Shown here piece by piece: positions 22,530 to 36,115 of a stretch of DNA of 64,000 nt (the first letter of the stretch is position 1; each line of letters starts with the position of its first letter). A model generated the notes under the pieces. The model was given only the letters and a program-made list of their open reading frames with translations, was not told the DNA's origin and did no database searches. Location: assembly GCA_047967505.1 (NCBI GenBank), contig CM106540.1, one strand, 5' to 3'. The DNA is from Dipteris shenzhenensis. Its lineage: Eukaryota > Polypodiophyta > Polypodiopsida > Gleicheniales. The position numbers and the translations under genes are program-made.

Positions 22530-23207
22530 ATGTATATATATATATATGTATATGTATATGTTGATACATATATGTATATATTGATGTATATATTTATGCA
22601 TACAATTTTGATATATGGAGAAAATGGACATGAAAACCATCTAAATTGGTTCTTGTCGTTTGATTTGATATATGACATGATCCTATTTGGATTTGTAAGT
22701 CCAAAGATATGGGGTCCTACTTTTAGGGCCTGAATGCCTAAAATAGGTAGCGCGTTAACGCGCTACCTATTTCATGCATTTAGGCCTCAAAAGTAGGACC
22801 CCATTGGCAACACAATGGGGTCCTAGTTTTGAGGCCTAAATGCATGAAATAGACAGCGCGTTAACGCGCTGCCTATTTTAGGCATTCAGGCCCTAAAAGT
22901 AGTACCCCGTATCTTTGGACTTGCATATCCAAATGGGGTCATGTCATATATCAAATCGAACGGCAAGATCCACTTTATATGGTTTTCATGTCCATTTTCT
23001 CCATCAACTAAAGCTATATTCATCAAATAATGTTGTTGATCAATTTTTGGCATACCCCCCCAAAATCAAGACCCCCATTGCAAAGAAAGGTAAAGAACAC
23101 AAGTGCTTGTTCTTATGCTCATGAGACAACAAAATGCATGACATGGAAAACCAATGGGGTCTTACTTTTGATGTTTGTATGTATGTATGTATGTATATAT
23201 ATGCATG

Positions 23208-23274
<67 letters not shown>

Positions 23275-23931
23275 ATGTTGATGCATATATGTGTATATTG
23301 ATGTATATGTTGATGCATAAAATTTTGATATATGGAGAAAATGGACATGAAAATCATCTAAATTGGATCTTGCCGTTTGATTTGATATATGACATGACCC
23401 CATTTGGATTTGTAAGTCCAAAGATACGGGGTCCTACTTTTAGGGCCTGAATGCCTAAAATAGGGAGCGCGTTAACGCGCTGCCTATTTCATGCATTTAG
23501 GCCTCAAAAGTAGGACCCCATTGGCAACACAATGGGGTCCTACTTTTGAGGCCTAAATGCATGAAATAGGCAGCGCGTTAACATGCTGCCTATTTTAGGC
23601 ATTCAGACCCTAAAAGTAGCACCCCGTATCTTTGGACTTGCATATCCAAATGGGGTCATGTCATATATCAAATCGAACGGCAAGATCCAATTTAGATGGT
23701 TTTCATGTCCATTTTCTCCATCAACTAAAACTATATTCATCAAATAATGTTGTTGATCAATTTTTGGCATACCCCCCCAAAATCAAGACCCCCATTGCAA
23801 AGAAAGGTAAAGAACACAAGTGCTTGTTCTTATGCTCATGAGACAACAAAATGCATGACATGGGAAACCAATGGGGTCTTACTTTTGATGTTTGTATGTA
23901 TGTATGTATGTATATATATGCATGTACATAC

Positions 23932-23975
<44 letters not shown>

Positions 23976-24644
23976 ATGTTGATGCATATATGTATATATT
24001 GATGTATACGTTGATGCATACAATTTTGATATATGGAGAAAATGGACATGAAAATCATCTAAATTGGCTCTTGCCGTTTGATTTGATATATGACATGACC
24101 CCATTTGGATTTGTAAGTCCAAAGATACGGGGTCCTACTTTTAGGGCCTGAATGCCTAAAATAGGGAGCGCGTTAACGCGCTGCCTATTTCATGCATTTA
24201 GGCCTCAAAAGTAGGACCCCATTGGCAACACAATGGGGTCCTACTTTTGAGGCCTAAATGCATGAAATAGGCAGCGCGTTAACGCGCTGCCTATTTTAGG
24301 CATTCATGCCCTAAAAGTAGCACCCCGTATCTTTGGACTTGCATATCCAAATGGGGTCATGTCATATATCAAATCGAATGGCAAGATCCAATTTAGATGG
24401 TTATCATGTCCATTTTCTCCATCAACTAAAACTATATTCATCAAATAATGTTGTTTATCAATTTTTGGCATTACCCCCCCAAAATCAAGACCCCCATTGC
24501 AAAGAAAGGTAAGGAACACAAGTGCTTGTTCTTATGCTCATGAGACAACAAAATGCATGAAATAGGTAACCAACGGGGTCCTAATTTTGCTGTATGTATG
24601 TAAGTATGTATATATGTATGTATATACATACATATATATCTATA

Positions 24645-24699
<55 letters not shown>

Positions 24700-25283
24700 A
24701 TATGTATATGTTGATGCATATATGTATATATTGATGCATACAATTTTGATATATGGAGAAAATGGACATAAAAACCATCTAAATTGGTTCTTGTCGTTCG
24801 ATTTGATATATGACATGATCCCATTTGGTTTGTAAGTCCAAAGATACGGGGTTCTACTTTTAGGGCCTAAATGCCTAAAATAGGCAGCACGTTAATGCGC
24901 TACCTATTTTAGGCATTTAGGCCCTAAAAGTAGGACCCCGTATCTTTGGACTTGCATATCCAAATGGGGTCATGTCATATATCAAATCAAACGGCAAGAT
25001 CCAATTTAGATGGTTTTCATGTCCATTTTCTCCATCAACTAAAACTATATTCATCAAATAATGTTGTTGATCAATTTTTGGCATACCCCCCTAAAATCAA
25101 GACCCCCATTGCAAAGAAAGGTAAAGAACACAAGTGCTTGTTGTTATGCTCAAGAGACAACAAAATGCATGACATGGGAAACCAATGGGGTCTTACTTTT
25201 GACGTTTGTATGCATCAATATATACATCAATATATACAAATATGCATCAACATATACATACATACATACATACATACATACAT

Positions 25284-25346
<63 letters not shown>

Positions 25347-25944
25347 TGTATGTATGTATGTATATGTTGATGCATATTTGTATATATTGATGTATATATT
25401 GATGCATACAATTTTGATATATGGAGAAAATGGACATGAAAATCATCTAAATTGGCTCTTGCCGTTTGATTTGATATATGACATGACCCCATTTGGATTT
25501 ATAAGTCCAAAGATACGGGGTCCTACTTTTAAGGCCTGAATGCCTGAAATAGACAGCGCGTTAACGCGCTGCCTATTTCATGCATTTAGGCCTCAAAAGT
25601 AGGACCCCATTGTGTTGCCAATGGGGTCCTACTTTTGAGGCCTAAATGCATGAAATAGGCAGCTCGTTAACGCGTTGCCTATTTTAGGCATTCAGACCCT
25701 AAAAGTAGCACCCCGTATCTTTGGACTTGCATATCCGAATGGGGTCATGTCATATATCAAATTGAATGGCAAGATCCAATTTAGATGGTTTTCATGTCCA
25801 TTTTCTCTATCAACTAAAACTATATTAATCAAATAATGTTGTTTATCAATTTTTGGCATACCCCCCCCAAAATCAAGACCCCCATTTTGTTGTATGTATG
25901 TAAGTATGTATATATGTATGTATATACATACATATATATCTATA

Positions 25945-26011
<67 letters not shown>

Positions 26012-26640
26012 CTATATATATATATATATATATATATACATACATACATATGTATATATTGATGCATATATTGATGCATATCTTGATGTATATATTTATG
26101 CATACAGTTTTTATTGATGGAGAAATCAGGCATGAAAACCATCTAAATTGGCTCTTGCCGTTCGATTTGATATAGGACATGATCCCATTGGGATTTGTAA
26201 GTCCAAAGATACGGGGTCCTACTTTTAGGACCTGAATTCTTGAAATAGGTAGCTTGTCAATGTGCTGCCTATTTCATGCATTTAGGCCTCAAAAGTAGGA
26301 CCTCATTTGGTCCTACATGGAGTCCTATTTTTGAGGCCTAAATGTATGAAATATGCAGCGCATTGACGTGCTGCCTATTTTAGGCATTCAAGCCCTAAAA
26401 GTAAGACCCCATATCTTTGGAATTACAAATCCAAATGGGGTCATGTCATACATCAAATCAAATGGCAAGAGCCAATTTAGATGTTTTCATGCTTATTTTA
26501 TCGATTTAATAAAACTATATGCATCAAATAATGTTGTTTATCAATTTTTGGCATACACCCCCAAAATCAAGACCCCCATTGGAAAGAAAGGTAAGGAACA
26601 TAAGTGCTTGTTCTTATGTTCAGGAAACATTAAAAAAGAG
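22190..26640. repeat. Hairpin satellite, seven units of about 700 bp
   Basis: The marker phrase CAAATAATGTTGTT recurs at about 22306, 23022, 23739, 24440, 25053, 25829 and 26524 (spacing 613-776). Each full unit has a spacer with TATG/CA/TA microsatellite, then two long inverted arms (about 200 bases each) facing each other across a short loop such as TTGGCAACACAA. Each arm carries an inner palindrome close to GCAGCGCGTTAACGCGCTGC. Units are very similar over the hairpin, least similar in the microsatellite. Open frames rich in Met-Tyr-Val-Cys or His-Ile-Tyr-Thr are products of the TATG repeat, not genes. Confidence 0.88.
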
Positions 26641-26707
26641 GCCTAGTAGCCCAAAAATGGCAGCGCATCAATGCACTATCATTTTTGGGTTGCCAGGTCT
26701 CTTTTTT
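26632..26707. repeat. Short hairpin with the satellite-type core palindrome
   Basis: Arms AAAAAGAGGCCT...GCCCAAAAATG and their inverted copies flank a core CAGCGCATCAATGCACT, related to the core of the adjacent satellite but with different arms. Confidence 0.65.
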
Positions 26708-27253
26708 GTTGTCTCACAAGCATACATATGGAGGTTATTATACAATATAACTAAGAAGTAGTATTGAAGTAGTTCTACAATTTGGATGCATTAAGAGCAT
26801 TCATATAGCAAGGAAGAATATAATAATTGAATACATTTTTTTTTCAATACATATTGCTAGTGAGACTACCAAAAAGAGGCTCTACCCCTCATGATGTCTC
26901 TGGATACAGAATATGAGATTGCTTGATGCTTGGATTGCAGCTGGAAACGTTGCGTGGGCACAGCCACTATATGCCTCAAGTGTTGGAAATTGATATATGG
27001 CTCAAGTGCTAGAATGTGCAAATCATGGCCAAAATCAAGACCCCTTAGAGATTCCATGAGGGCTATCCTTTTACTACTACACACGTCACCTTTAATCGAG
27101 GGCAGAATCATTCGTCGTCATAGGCAGCAGGTTCATGGGACCCCATCCCATGATCCAAGGCATTATTCAAAGACAAAGTATTTCTGACCATTCCCAAATT
27201 GAGTTTGCCAATTCCTAATCTGATTGATTTCATTTACTGGACTTGCAATGCTT

Positions 27254-27470
27254 GCAAAGCCCTTGCTTAAGCTTGAATGAGCCTCTTGATTTTGGGGGTA
27301 TAATGGTAAAAAATGGCTTAACACGCCCAAAATCAAAAGGCTCATTCAAGCTTAAGCAACGGCTTTGCAGGTCTTGTTTTTGGGTGACAAAAGCACGAAA
27401 AATGACAGCGCATTAAGGTGTTGCCATTCTTATGCTTCCCCCCTCCAAAAACAAGACCCCCAAGCTATTC
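27254..27470. repeat. Two adjacent inverted repeats
   Basis: The first pairs about 27254-27297 with 27325-27369 (44-base arms around AAGCTTGAATGAGCC, 27-base loop). The second pairs GGTCTTGTTTTTGGG at 27371 with its complement near 27447-27461 and encloses GACAGCGCATTAAGGTGTTGCC, again the satellite-type core. Confidence 0.7.
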
Positions 27471-29662
27471 ATTGGAGACACCAAAATGAGGAGAAGGATG
27501 ACGTGAGGAGTAGAGGAGCTGGCCAATGAGGGGAGGGATAGCCTTGGAATTGCCAACAACAAGCATGATGCAAGGAGGTGAGAAGGCAAAGAAGCAAGGA
27601 GGTGAGGAGGTGAGGAAGCAAGGAGGCGAGGAGGTAAGAGGCAGTCTTGAAGGGCAACAAGAGGGTGGAGGTGGCCGAAAGAGTAAGCAGGAAAGGGAGG
27701 GATGGAGATTGCTTGTAGGAAATGCTTGGATTAATGCTACAAATGCCATTTTTTTGTGTGTGTTTTGCAGCATGAATTGTTTATGGCATTTTTCTTTAAA
27801 AAAATACAAAATTGTTGTGATTAATTGTGCTACAAACAACTCAAGCTGTAAAGCACCATGGATTAGTACAACAATATACATCACAAATGGATGCATACAC
27901 TCATATACATCACCGATGGATGCATACACTTATACTCACATCAATTTCCAATATTGTATTAGATGGACCCTTAGCATATATGTGTGCATAGAAGACCATT
28001 TCCTACATTGATCCCTGATTTCATAGTTAAATTATTCCCTTTCTCACATTCTAACATGTGAAGATTTAATGTACATGCATTATGGGCACATTATATTGCA
28101 GTTTATGACTAACTTTTTTTATGAATGCATGATACTTGTATATGGTCAAGGAAGGTATATTATCATTTTTGAATGACAACATTACTCTATGCTCCATTTT
28201 ATCCTATATTAGAAACTATGATCACTAGATATTACATAAATGTATTGCTCCATTATATCCTATACTAAAAACTATTTTGACCCAAATACATAATGCCAAT
28301 TGAGGTTAGTACTGATGACAAGTGATGAAAACAATCTAATGGTATGAATGAGATCTTGTAAATTTTGGATATATAATATGGGTACTATGTTGATTGAGCT
28401 ATTTTTCTAAGGGAATATTTTCAACTTAATTACTAAATACATACTTACAATGGTGACCTGATTCCTATCTATATGTATAATCAAGTTTTACTTTGTGTTA
28501 AAAAAAAAGCTTTTGCATAAGGTTAAAATTTGAATAGTATTTATATTTGTTTAAGACTACCCATTGAGCTAGCTCCTATCCTTATATTGAACATGATAAT
28601 GTTCATAAAGATTTTATGAATACAAATAGATAGCATTGGCTCTCTTTTTAGTGGTTGGGAATGAACCCTAAAAGTACCCTAAAATGACTATGTATTCCCT
28701 TATTTGTAGCATGGAAGTGATAATGGTAGAGTGGCATAATCCCTATTTTGCTTTTTTCATAGGTTCTTTTGCTTGACTAGACTTTCCTTGATGATTGTTT
28801 GATTGTGCATGATGAGTAGTCACTGGCTTAACTGATGCATTAAGTGCAATGTTTTCCTTAAAGTTTTTCATACTACAAGATATGAGTTTGCTTATACGGG
28901 TGGAAATAAAAGCTTGTTAATGCCTGGTGCATATTTTCTGTTAAATGCAGTAGGATACTAGTTACCGAGTGTCTTTGCCAATTATTTCACTTGAATCATG
29001 TTCCTCTTATGCTTGAGTTTGTGGTCACGTATTGAGTTTAACATAATAGTCTACAGGATACTGGATGAGCACTCAACATAGTGGTTAGATGCATTCATTT
29101 CTAGCTCCGATAGAACTATCATTCAGACATTGGTCATAATAGAAATATGGAGGGCTAAAATCCTTTTTTGGCTCCCTAAGTTTTTTACAGCATGGTATTG
29201 TCCAGATTACATAGGTATTTTCACTAAGCAAAATTAATCCTTATGATGAAAATGTGTTTTTTTTCTTTTGACATAATTAGTTCTCTTTCCATGTTTTTGG
29301 ATCGAATGTATGGATGATCTTCTGCAAGCATAAAAGACATTATATGTATATGTAGCACATGATCATGTTTACATATTTTCAGTCATATATTCTACATTGT
29401 GATCTATCATTATCTTGCTGTGTGGATGTTCAATCTGAGTAGTGTTTGCTTTTTTTATCGCAAATTTTATGTATTGTTGTGTCTCTACCTCTCCACAACG
29501 ACTCAAATTGATAGTATGGGATGAAAGAGAAGTTAATTGTGAGTTTCAGGCATGCCTTCATTGTTGGAATATGTTTAATTTGCTTATGATCACATCAATT
29601 GTTCCAATGATATTGAGAGGAATAAGATGCTGGATGAGGTTCTCGCTCGCTTGAAACCTATT
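27471..29662. other. Non-coding stretch with a short GAGG minisatellite
   Basis: The part 27570-27650 has repeated AAGGAGGTGAGG-like units. From 27720 to 29660 the sequence is AT-rich with no recognisable gene; the short open frames lack any domain signature. Confidence 0.4.
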
Positions 29663-29728
29663 TAATCTTGCTCGCTTATTTGGGGCTGCTCGCTTTTCTT
29701 CGCTCGCTTTTTGGTAATCCTCAATATA

Positions 29729-30395
29729 CCCATCCTTCTACACTTGGGTTCTTCTTTATGCTGGTTAAAGTTTTGGCTAAGTTTCTAATTTATTGTGACC
29801 CCAATAACAAGGGAGGAGTGTCTATGACACCTGTCTTCCCAACTTAAGTTAACCTGGTTCTCATCATGCTTGCTTGTTGGATGGTGGCAGGTATGCAAAT
29901 TCTCCTCTTCAATAAATAAGATGCTTGTCAGGACTGCACTGGCGTTATAATTTTTGTTTACACTTTGTATGAACAACCATATAATAAATAATTTTTTATC
30001 CACCCTTATCTGAGTTTCGTGTGCTGTGTTGTTAAAAGGTTTTTTATTTTAAACACACACACGTGCATATGTGGAATCACACTACTCAAAAAGTGGGTAC
30101 TATTGGAGACCAGCAAGAACTACATAAAATCTCCCATTTAAAGTAAGAAATCAAGACTTTTTCTATGATTGTGAAAATACCATGGTATAATATCGCTTAT
30201 AGGGAAGAGAGTGCAAAAAAGAAGACTAAATTCAAGAATATTTTTGTAACAATTTCAAAAGCATACATAATTTCAATATTTCCAAAAGAAATTGTATAAC
30301 ATCCATCAAAATTCCAAACATTTTTAATGTGATGCAAATTCTAGGTAGAACTCCTTGAAAGATATTTGAGTTTTTTGAATTACTACATACAAGTG
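29729..30395. other. Intergenic AT-rich spacer
   Basis: Nothing recognised; a short CACACACACGTGC run near 30053 is the only low-complexity feature. Confidence 0.35.
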
Positions 30396-33110
30396 TCAAA
30401 GCATATATTTTTTCATCAACATCAAAATCAGCACTGTCACTCACTAGATGATGGTATGGATGGAGCCATCCTCATTAGCATTATCTCCATATGCATGGCA
30501 ATATGTCTTCCATTTGTGCTCACATAAGCCTCAAAGACAAGACAATAAATGTGTAGAATAGGATTAAAGCTTTTGACAAGAATATATTTTCTCTTCTTCC
30601 TAATGTGCCCATCATTTGTCATCTTGAAATCATGTGCAAATATCTCCATGCTTCAAGGTTAAGAACACTGCCATGAGGGGTTGATTTTTTGGACCCCTTC
30701 TTGTCCTTTTATTTTTAGGCCCTCCTAGGACTTAAAGAATGTACTTCTTTTCTATGGTTTGCTTACTTCAAAGAATAAAGGTCTTTCTTTATTTTTCATA
30801 ACATATTCCCTATTCTTTTTGAACTCAAAGCCAAGTGGTGTTGCTTGTAGACTTCTCCCTATAATTACGCATTGAGAAAAGTTGACTGGACATCCAAAGA
30901 GCACCAATTGATAATCAAAATTTGATTGTCTTTGGTTTTATCCTAGGGTGAAATAACTTCCATCAAATCCACTCCTTTGTACTGAGGGTAACCTTTTTCA
31001 AATAGCCTTTGTTTACATATTTCAACCATGTCATGTGCCCTAAGCTTGACTTCATAAACCCACCTAAAGCTAGCGATTTACTGAATAAAGGTGGTTTTAC
31101 CAAGTACCCATTACTCGTTCTTCATGTTACCTACATATTCTTCCCCTAGTGGTGGTTGATTCTAATGATCTAAATTGGTTTTTCTTCAAAAAGGCCGATT
31201 CTTTCATTAAACCTCTCATTGCTTCAATGAGTAACAACCCCATACTTCAAATTCAAGTTCTCTCATTGCTTCTCTTATTTGTACAAATGCATCATCTAGC
31301 TACCTCTATTTGGAATACTATAGACATTCATCTCAGCTATTGGATCATGACCTTAATATATGTCACCCTCTGCCATTTCTTAAAAGATGACATTTCAATT
31401 GTAAAATATCTTTCTTTCAAATTTCTTAATAAAATATCATAGCTTCTTTTCCTCTTTTCCTCACTTGTGCACACATACTATCATTGGGATCAAACAAATA
31501 AAATTTTCCTTTCAATTATGACTATACCATAAAGTAATTATGTACCTTATGAGAAAAAAGATCCAAAATTTTGCAGATACTTAAAGCATTAAATGCAATG
31601 GAATAAGCTTAGATTCGGGAAAATTAAAATTGACAATGATAGAAATACTTGGCATAAGAGTTTGCACAGTTTTATAAGAGTAATGGCATCCTAAAGCAAA
31701 ATAATTTAGTAAATATGCCATAACTAAGCAACGATACTGAGAGAAGGAGCATGGTAATCATCAAATTGTCTAATGTATGCTACAGATAAGATTTTGGAAA
31801 ATAATTTTGGACAAAGACATCATACTAGTCATGTTTCTTAGGAACCACTCATTAGCACATGCATTCAAAGGTGTGACACGAATATACAACATGTGCCCAT
31901 ATCCTCAAGGATACAAGAGAAGCTACTGCATCCAAGAGTTTTCAACTAACTCTATGGGACCATGTGCCCTTATTACTCCCTTTGGTAGGTACTAGTTTCC
32001 AATGCTGCTTGCCAATGATACATTTCATGCAATTAGGGTAAACCATGAACTAGATTGTTCTTGTCCATGAATTGTAATGGTTGGAATTTCAAATGTTTTA
32101 GCCTTTGATGCCATTTCAATCTAAGCAATTGTTCATACTAAGGTACTACATTGGGGCTACATTGCTTCAATACTAGCCTAAATAGTGTACTATACTTCAC
32201 TCAATATGCAAAAATTCCACCTTGACTGAACATGATACATTTCTTATCAGAAACAACTCTACACATCTCACAAATATTAGATTCTCACCAATGCTAGTAC
32301 ATATATCACTTCACAAATATCTCTAATGCCTTTCAATAGTTATCTTTGTAACCATGACCAAGGTAGATATAATGGGTTGTTGCAAAGGTTTAATTGATTT
32401 TAATCAAACCTTGTTGAAGTTCACATGGTAGATTCTCCTAAATAGAATAGAAAATGTTTGATTTTGCTTGTCCATCATACTAAGAATCATTTTTGCTCAT
32501 ATAGTATGTTCTCTTGTCAGGGATTTAGCATCTTGATATGCCATAATGTAAAAAATAGATAGCATTGCTAAGGATAACTCTTAGGATAAGTTATATCCTC
32601 CATAAACTATTTTAGATGTTGATCATGATCACTGAGAATATTGTGCCATATGTCAAAATTAGTACATCAAGAAATTTAGAAGGTTATAAAATCCACCTTA
32701 ACATGATTGGTGGAATTGGATATTAGATGGGATTTGGATAGAGACTTGGCCTTATTTAGTGGGCGGGCATGCCCTTGTATTGTGTGGACCACCTTAGCAT
32801 CCTAGTTGATGAGGATCATAGCTAATACGACTCTTATGTGTTGGCTCCATTCCTCCATTACTTTTGTGGTCCTCCATCTCTCTCTTCTCACACGTGAGCA
32901 TCTTCTTTCGATGAGCATTCATCTTGTTCCTTAACAGCATGCACACTTTTGCAACACTTTGCTCTTGAAGTAGCAAACTAGTTTTCTTTATTTTTGAAAT
33001 ACCTGCAACTACTTCTTGGCTTGAAGACATACTAGTTCTCGTTTTACCTTGCTTGTAATCTCTAGTAATGTGCCTTATTGTCCTATAGTGGTGGCATATC
33101 ATGTTTTCCT
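30396..33110 (-). pseudogene. Heavily decayed Ty1/copia element remnant
   Basis: Read on the minus strand. A zinc-knuckle-like 'CHHYRTIRHITRDYKQ' lies at about 33055-33102. A reverse transcriptase start lies at about 30900-31110: 'FRWVYEVKL', 'EKGYPQYKGVDLMEVISP' and 'SLDVQSTFLN', which align with the copia KWVYKVK, GY-Q--GIDY-E-F-P and DV--AFLNG motifs. Sequence between them should be integrase but is too eroded to call. Stops and frameshifts are numerous and I could not find LTRs. Much older than the copia element at 10059. Confidence 0.62.
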
Positions 33111-35485
33111 ACCTTTAGATTTTTCTAATTTGGCTTGCCCTTATTGTGTTGGTTTGCCTTTTGATTTACCATGGCCTTGGGGATTCGACCCATGATTATG
33201 TAAAATGGTAATTGCCCTTGAAATTTGTCTTTGAAATTATGGCTTCTATTACAATGCTTCAATCAATTTCATTTAATCTAGTTACATATTAAATCCAAAT
33301 TGCATAGTTAAATATTAAATCCAAAGTTTCATAAGTGCTTCAAATGTTATGTCACTCTCATTGCAACAAATAACACATTAGTATTCTCAAATGATGGGAC
33401 TAGACTCCTCACTATACTTCTTAAGGTTTGGTTATGGGTCAAATCCCATGATTTAAGGCAATTGGCAGCATCTTATCATTGAGAGCACTCATCCTCTTGT
33501 TGTATGTTGCATGACCAATTGACCTCTTACATTATGAAGATAGGCCAATAGGTGCCTCATTGGCTTTGTAGTTTCAAGATTTCTCTACATGTCATTTGCA
33601 TGTGCCAATATTGTGTCTATAAAAAATAGTGCTTTGTAATTATCCTCATCATAAGAGGCCCTCTCTAGGGCATTCTCATGTTATACTTTTTTCAGACTTG
33701 AACAAGACTTCACAATTTCTTGCTAACAAAGCAAGTCAAGTTTACAATTTCATAAGTCATGATTGCTACCATCAAAGATCATGGTTTGTGAAACTTTTGA
33801 ATTAGCTATTGATCTCATGAACAAAGGCTAAATCAAATCAATAATGTGTTTGATTTGGAAATTTCAATGATCAATAACCTCCTTGAACTTGATACAAAAG
33901 TTTCCTTAAATATATTCGCTTCTAGTTAAGAATTGGGCTTGACAACACATTTGATTTGATGCGTGCAGAGATTGAAATTTAGCAACCTTGTCATCCACCA
34001 CATATTGAATACTCTTCTAAATCTCCTCTATGTGTTCTCAAATTTTGATTTGTTTTGTTTCTTCTTGAGGTCATTTGAGCCTTCAAAATCTTTGTGACTT
34101 TGTGGGAGGCATTTGTCACCTTAAAGAAATACTAGAAAACCTATAAAAATAGGAAAGTGTCAAGGGAATTTTTGTAATTAAATAATAACAACATCCATTT
34201 TGATGGTCATGTGATACCGTGACACAAAATTGGGGGTTTAGTTTGGGTCACATCTCAAAACCACATGTTGAAGAAGAGCGAGATGAGGTTTTTGAGTTAA
34301 AATAAAGCAAAAGAGACACTTTCACTCTCTGGCTTCCTAGATCCAAAAAAATATATAGATATCAAAGGTGAGGTGGTAATCAACAACCAAAAGTAGAAAG
34401 GGCTCAGGTGAAACATTAATTTGAGCTACGGGTCAACTCCAAAAGTGACGGCGGTGAGTCTATAATGAGAATTATGGAAAGTGACATGCCATAACGAGGA
34501 CTAGTTGGGCATGATACACATAGAAAAAGGTGATTCACACATAGAAAGGGATTCAAAAGGGTAGAAAATCTAGATGTGTGCAAGCATGATCTATAAATCA
34601 CAAAATATTTGTCATGAAGTGAAGATCACCAGCTTATAGGGATGGAAACGAGCTTCCCATACGTACCAAAAGTTTCACAATTGAGAAAATAGTGCATACT
34701 AGTAAAACTATCCCAAACAACTAATCTGCCCTATTCAGATGGCCATAAATCTTTTTAGTGCTATTCTCAATAGTGTTCTAAAAATATTAGTGGATAGGTC
34801 TTGAAAAAAGTAAGATCTTAATATAAGTCACATCAAAATTGGAGTTCATAGAAAAAGTTGCATAAAAATTCATTATGATAGTTTTATAAAACACTCTCAA
34901 AACTATTCATACCCAGCTAGAGATTTGCCTTCTACTTTGCCTTCTATGGGAGAGGCAACAATTTCCTTCACTAGGGGAGTAACTTCCAAGATAGATTATG
35001 GGTTGCGGTCATCCAACAGAGTAGAGGTCCTTCATACAACACATCTAAAAACAAGTCCCTCATGTGGACATGCTACGCTTTGAAGACAATGAGGGAGAAA
35101 AAAAGAAAGGATAGAGAAAAGAAGCATAAAATTGATTCATGAAGCTAAAAGAGAGTGCAAGTTTGCCAAGATTACAAGAGTAGGAGAGCCTAATTCTCTA
35201 GGAAGTCGCCTCATCCAAGGTCTCAAGTTGGACTATCCATTGGGCATGGGTTCCTTCTTCATTACTTAAGTGTGAAAAAGATGAGCAAAGGCTTATGATT
35301 TCTAATTGTATGGGTAGAATGGCCTCCCCTTTGTAAACTAGCTAAAAATGTGCAAAACAAGAGAGAGCTTGTGAGTGGTCCTATAAGCAAATAAGACCTT
35401 TGGCACATGCACATCCCATTTTTTCTTCATCACATCCACTACCTTAGATGAAGATCCAAAAATCAAACTATTAGTATTTTATTGC
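33111..35485. other. Degenerate sequence, probably gag side of the older copia element and unidentified DNA
   Basis: The part to about 34150 may be the eroded gag and leader of the minus-strand copia remnant. The part 34200-35480 shows no gene, repeat or recognisable domain. Confidence 0.35.
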
Positions 35486-36115
35486 GTTGCGAATAATAGG
35501 GAGTGATTTATTTTCATTTAAGCACTATATTTCAATCAAATCATTCTTAAAAGTCCCCTATCCATCCATAAGTATTTCCAATGGACACCTAAATTGGGCG
35601 GATATGTACTCTATGAGAAAGGATGGCATGGTTATTGTCTTATTATTGATCATGGCCTTGGATTTTTCCTTTTTGGCTGCATAATCTATGGCGACTAATA
35701 TTAATACTTCCTAGGTGAGAGTGACAAAGTGGGCCAAAAAAATGTAATCCCCACCTTTCAAATAGACCATGTGTGAGAATGGGGTTTAAGGGTCTAGGAA
35801 CCAATTCCTAGAATGGGGTTTAAGGGTCCTAGGAACCGATTGCATGTCCCATATGCCTAAAAAAGTTGTAGCCTCGACACCACTCATATACATATTTGCT
35901 GAGTTGAGGCCAATAATGCCTTGTGTCGAGGATCTAGCAAGTTGTGCTAGTTGAAGTGAAATGCTTTGAACATTCATGAAGTAGACCCATAATCTTTTAG
36001 ATTCATTCCAGCTTGCCACCCTCCTAAGAACCTTGTTTTTATAGAGAACATCGCCTAGAATTGCATAAGGCTGAAATTTCCTTATAAGACTTTGCTTTTG
36101 ATGAGGGTTCAATCC
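35486..36115 (-). pseudogene. Ty3/gypsy integrase fragment
   Basis: Read on the minus strand from 36112. 'LIRKFQPYAILGDVLYKN' followed by 'VLRRVASWNE' matches the region before the integrase zinc finger (LYR-G----L-RC---E). Further on, near 35500-35690, 'IDYAAKKEKSKAM' and 'ISAQFRCPLEILMDG', a stop and 'GTFKND' match the integrase core (D-FTKW-EA and I--RFG-P--I-D-G--F-N). The zinc-finger residues themselves are largely lost. No LTRs were assigned. Confidence 0.62.

Larger units (their letters stand above)
18366..29728. mobile_element. Candidate 11.4-kb block bounded by GAGC-rich inverted repeats
   Basis: The left end (18366-18433) and right end (29663-29728) are inverted copies. Both start TATA-NN-GAGG, then about ten bases, then AGCGAGCGA-GAAAAGCGAGCAG and further AAGCGAGC units. 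Such tandem motifs at the termini recall some Mutator-like elements. I found no clear target duplication and no transposase inside; the interior is repeats. It may be a large non-autonomous transposon, or two independent end fragments of one family that happen to face each other. Confidence 0.45.

Noticed and set aside
22190-26180. Many overlapping open frames of 70-200 codons rich in Met-Tyr-Val-Cys or His-Thr-Tyr-Ile
   Set aside because: They are translations of TATG, CA and TA microsatellites and of the hairpin arms, repeat with the satellite unit, occur on both strands and have no domain signature.
22190-26640. CRISPR-like regular array
   Set aside because: Units are about 700 bp with inverted arms and microsatellite spacers; this is a eukaryotic satellite, not a repeat-spacer array.
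26930-27190. 85-codon frame as a small gene
   Set aside because: No domain, no splice context and flanked by hairpin repeats; composition not distinctive.
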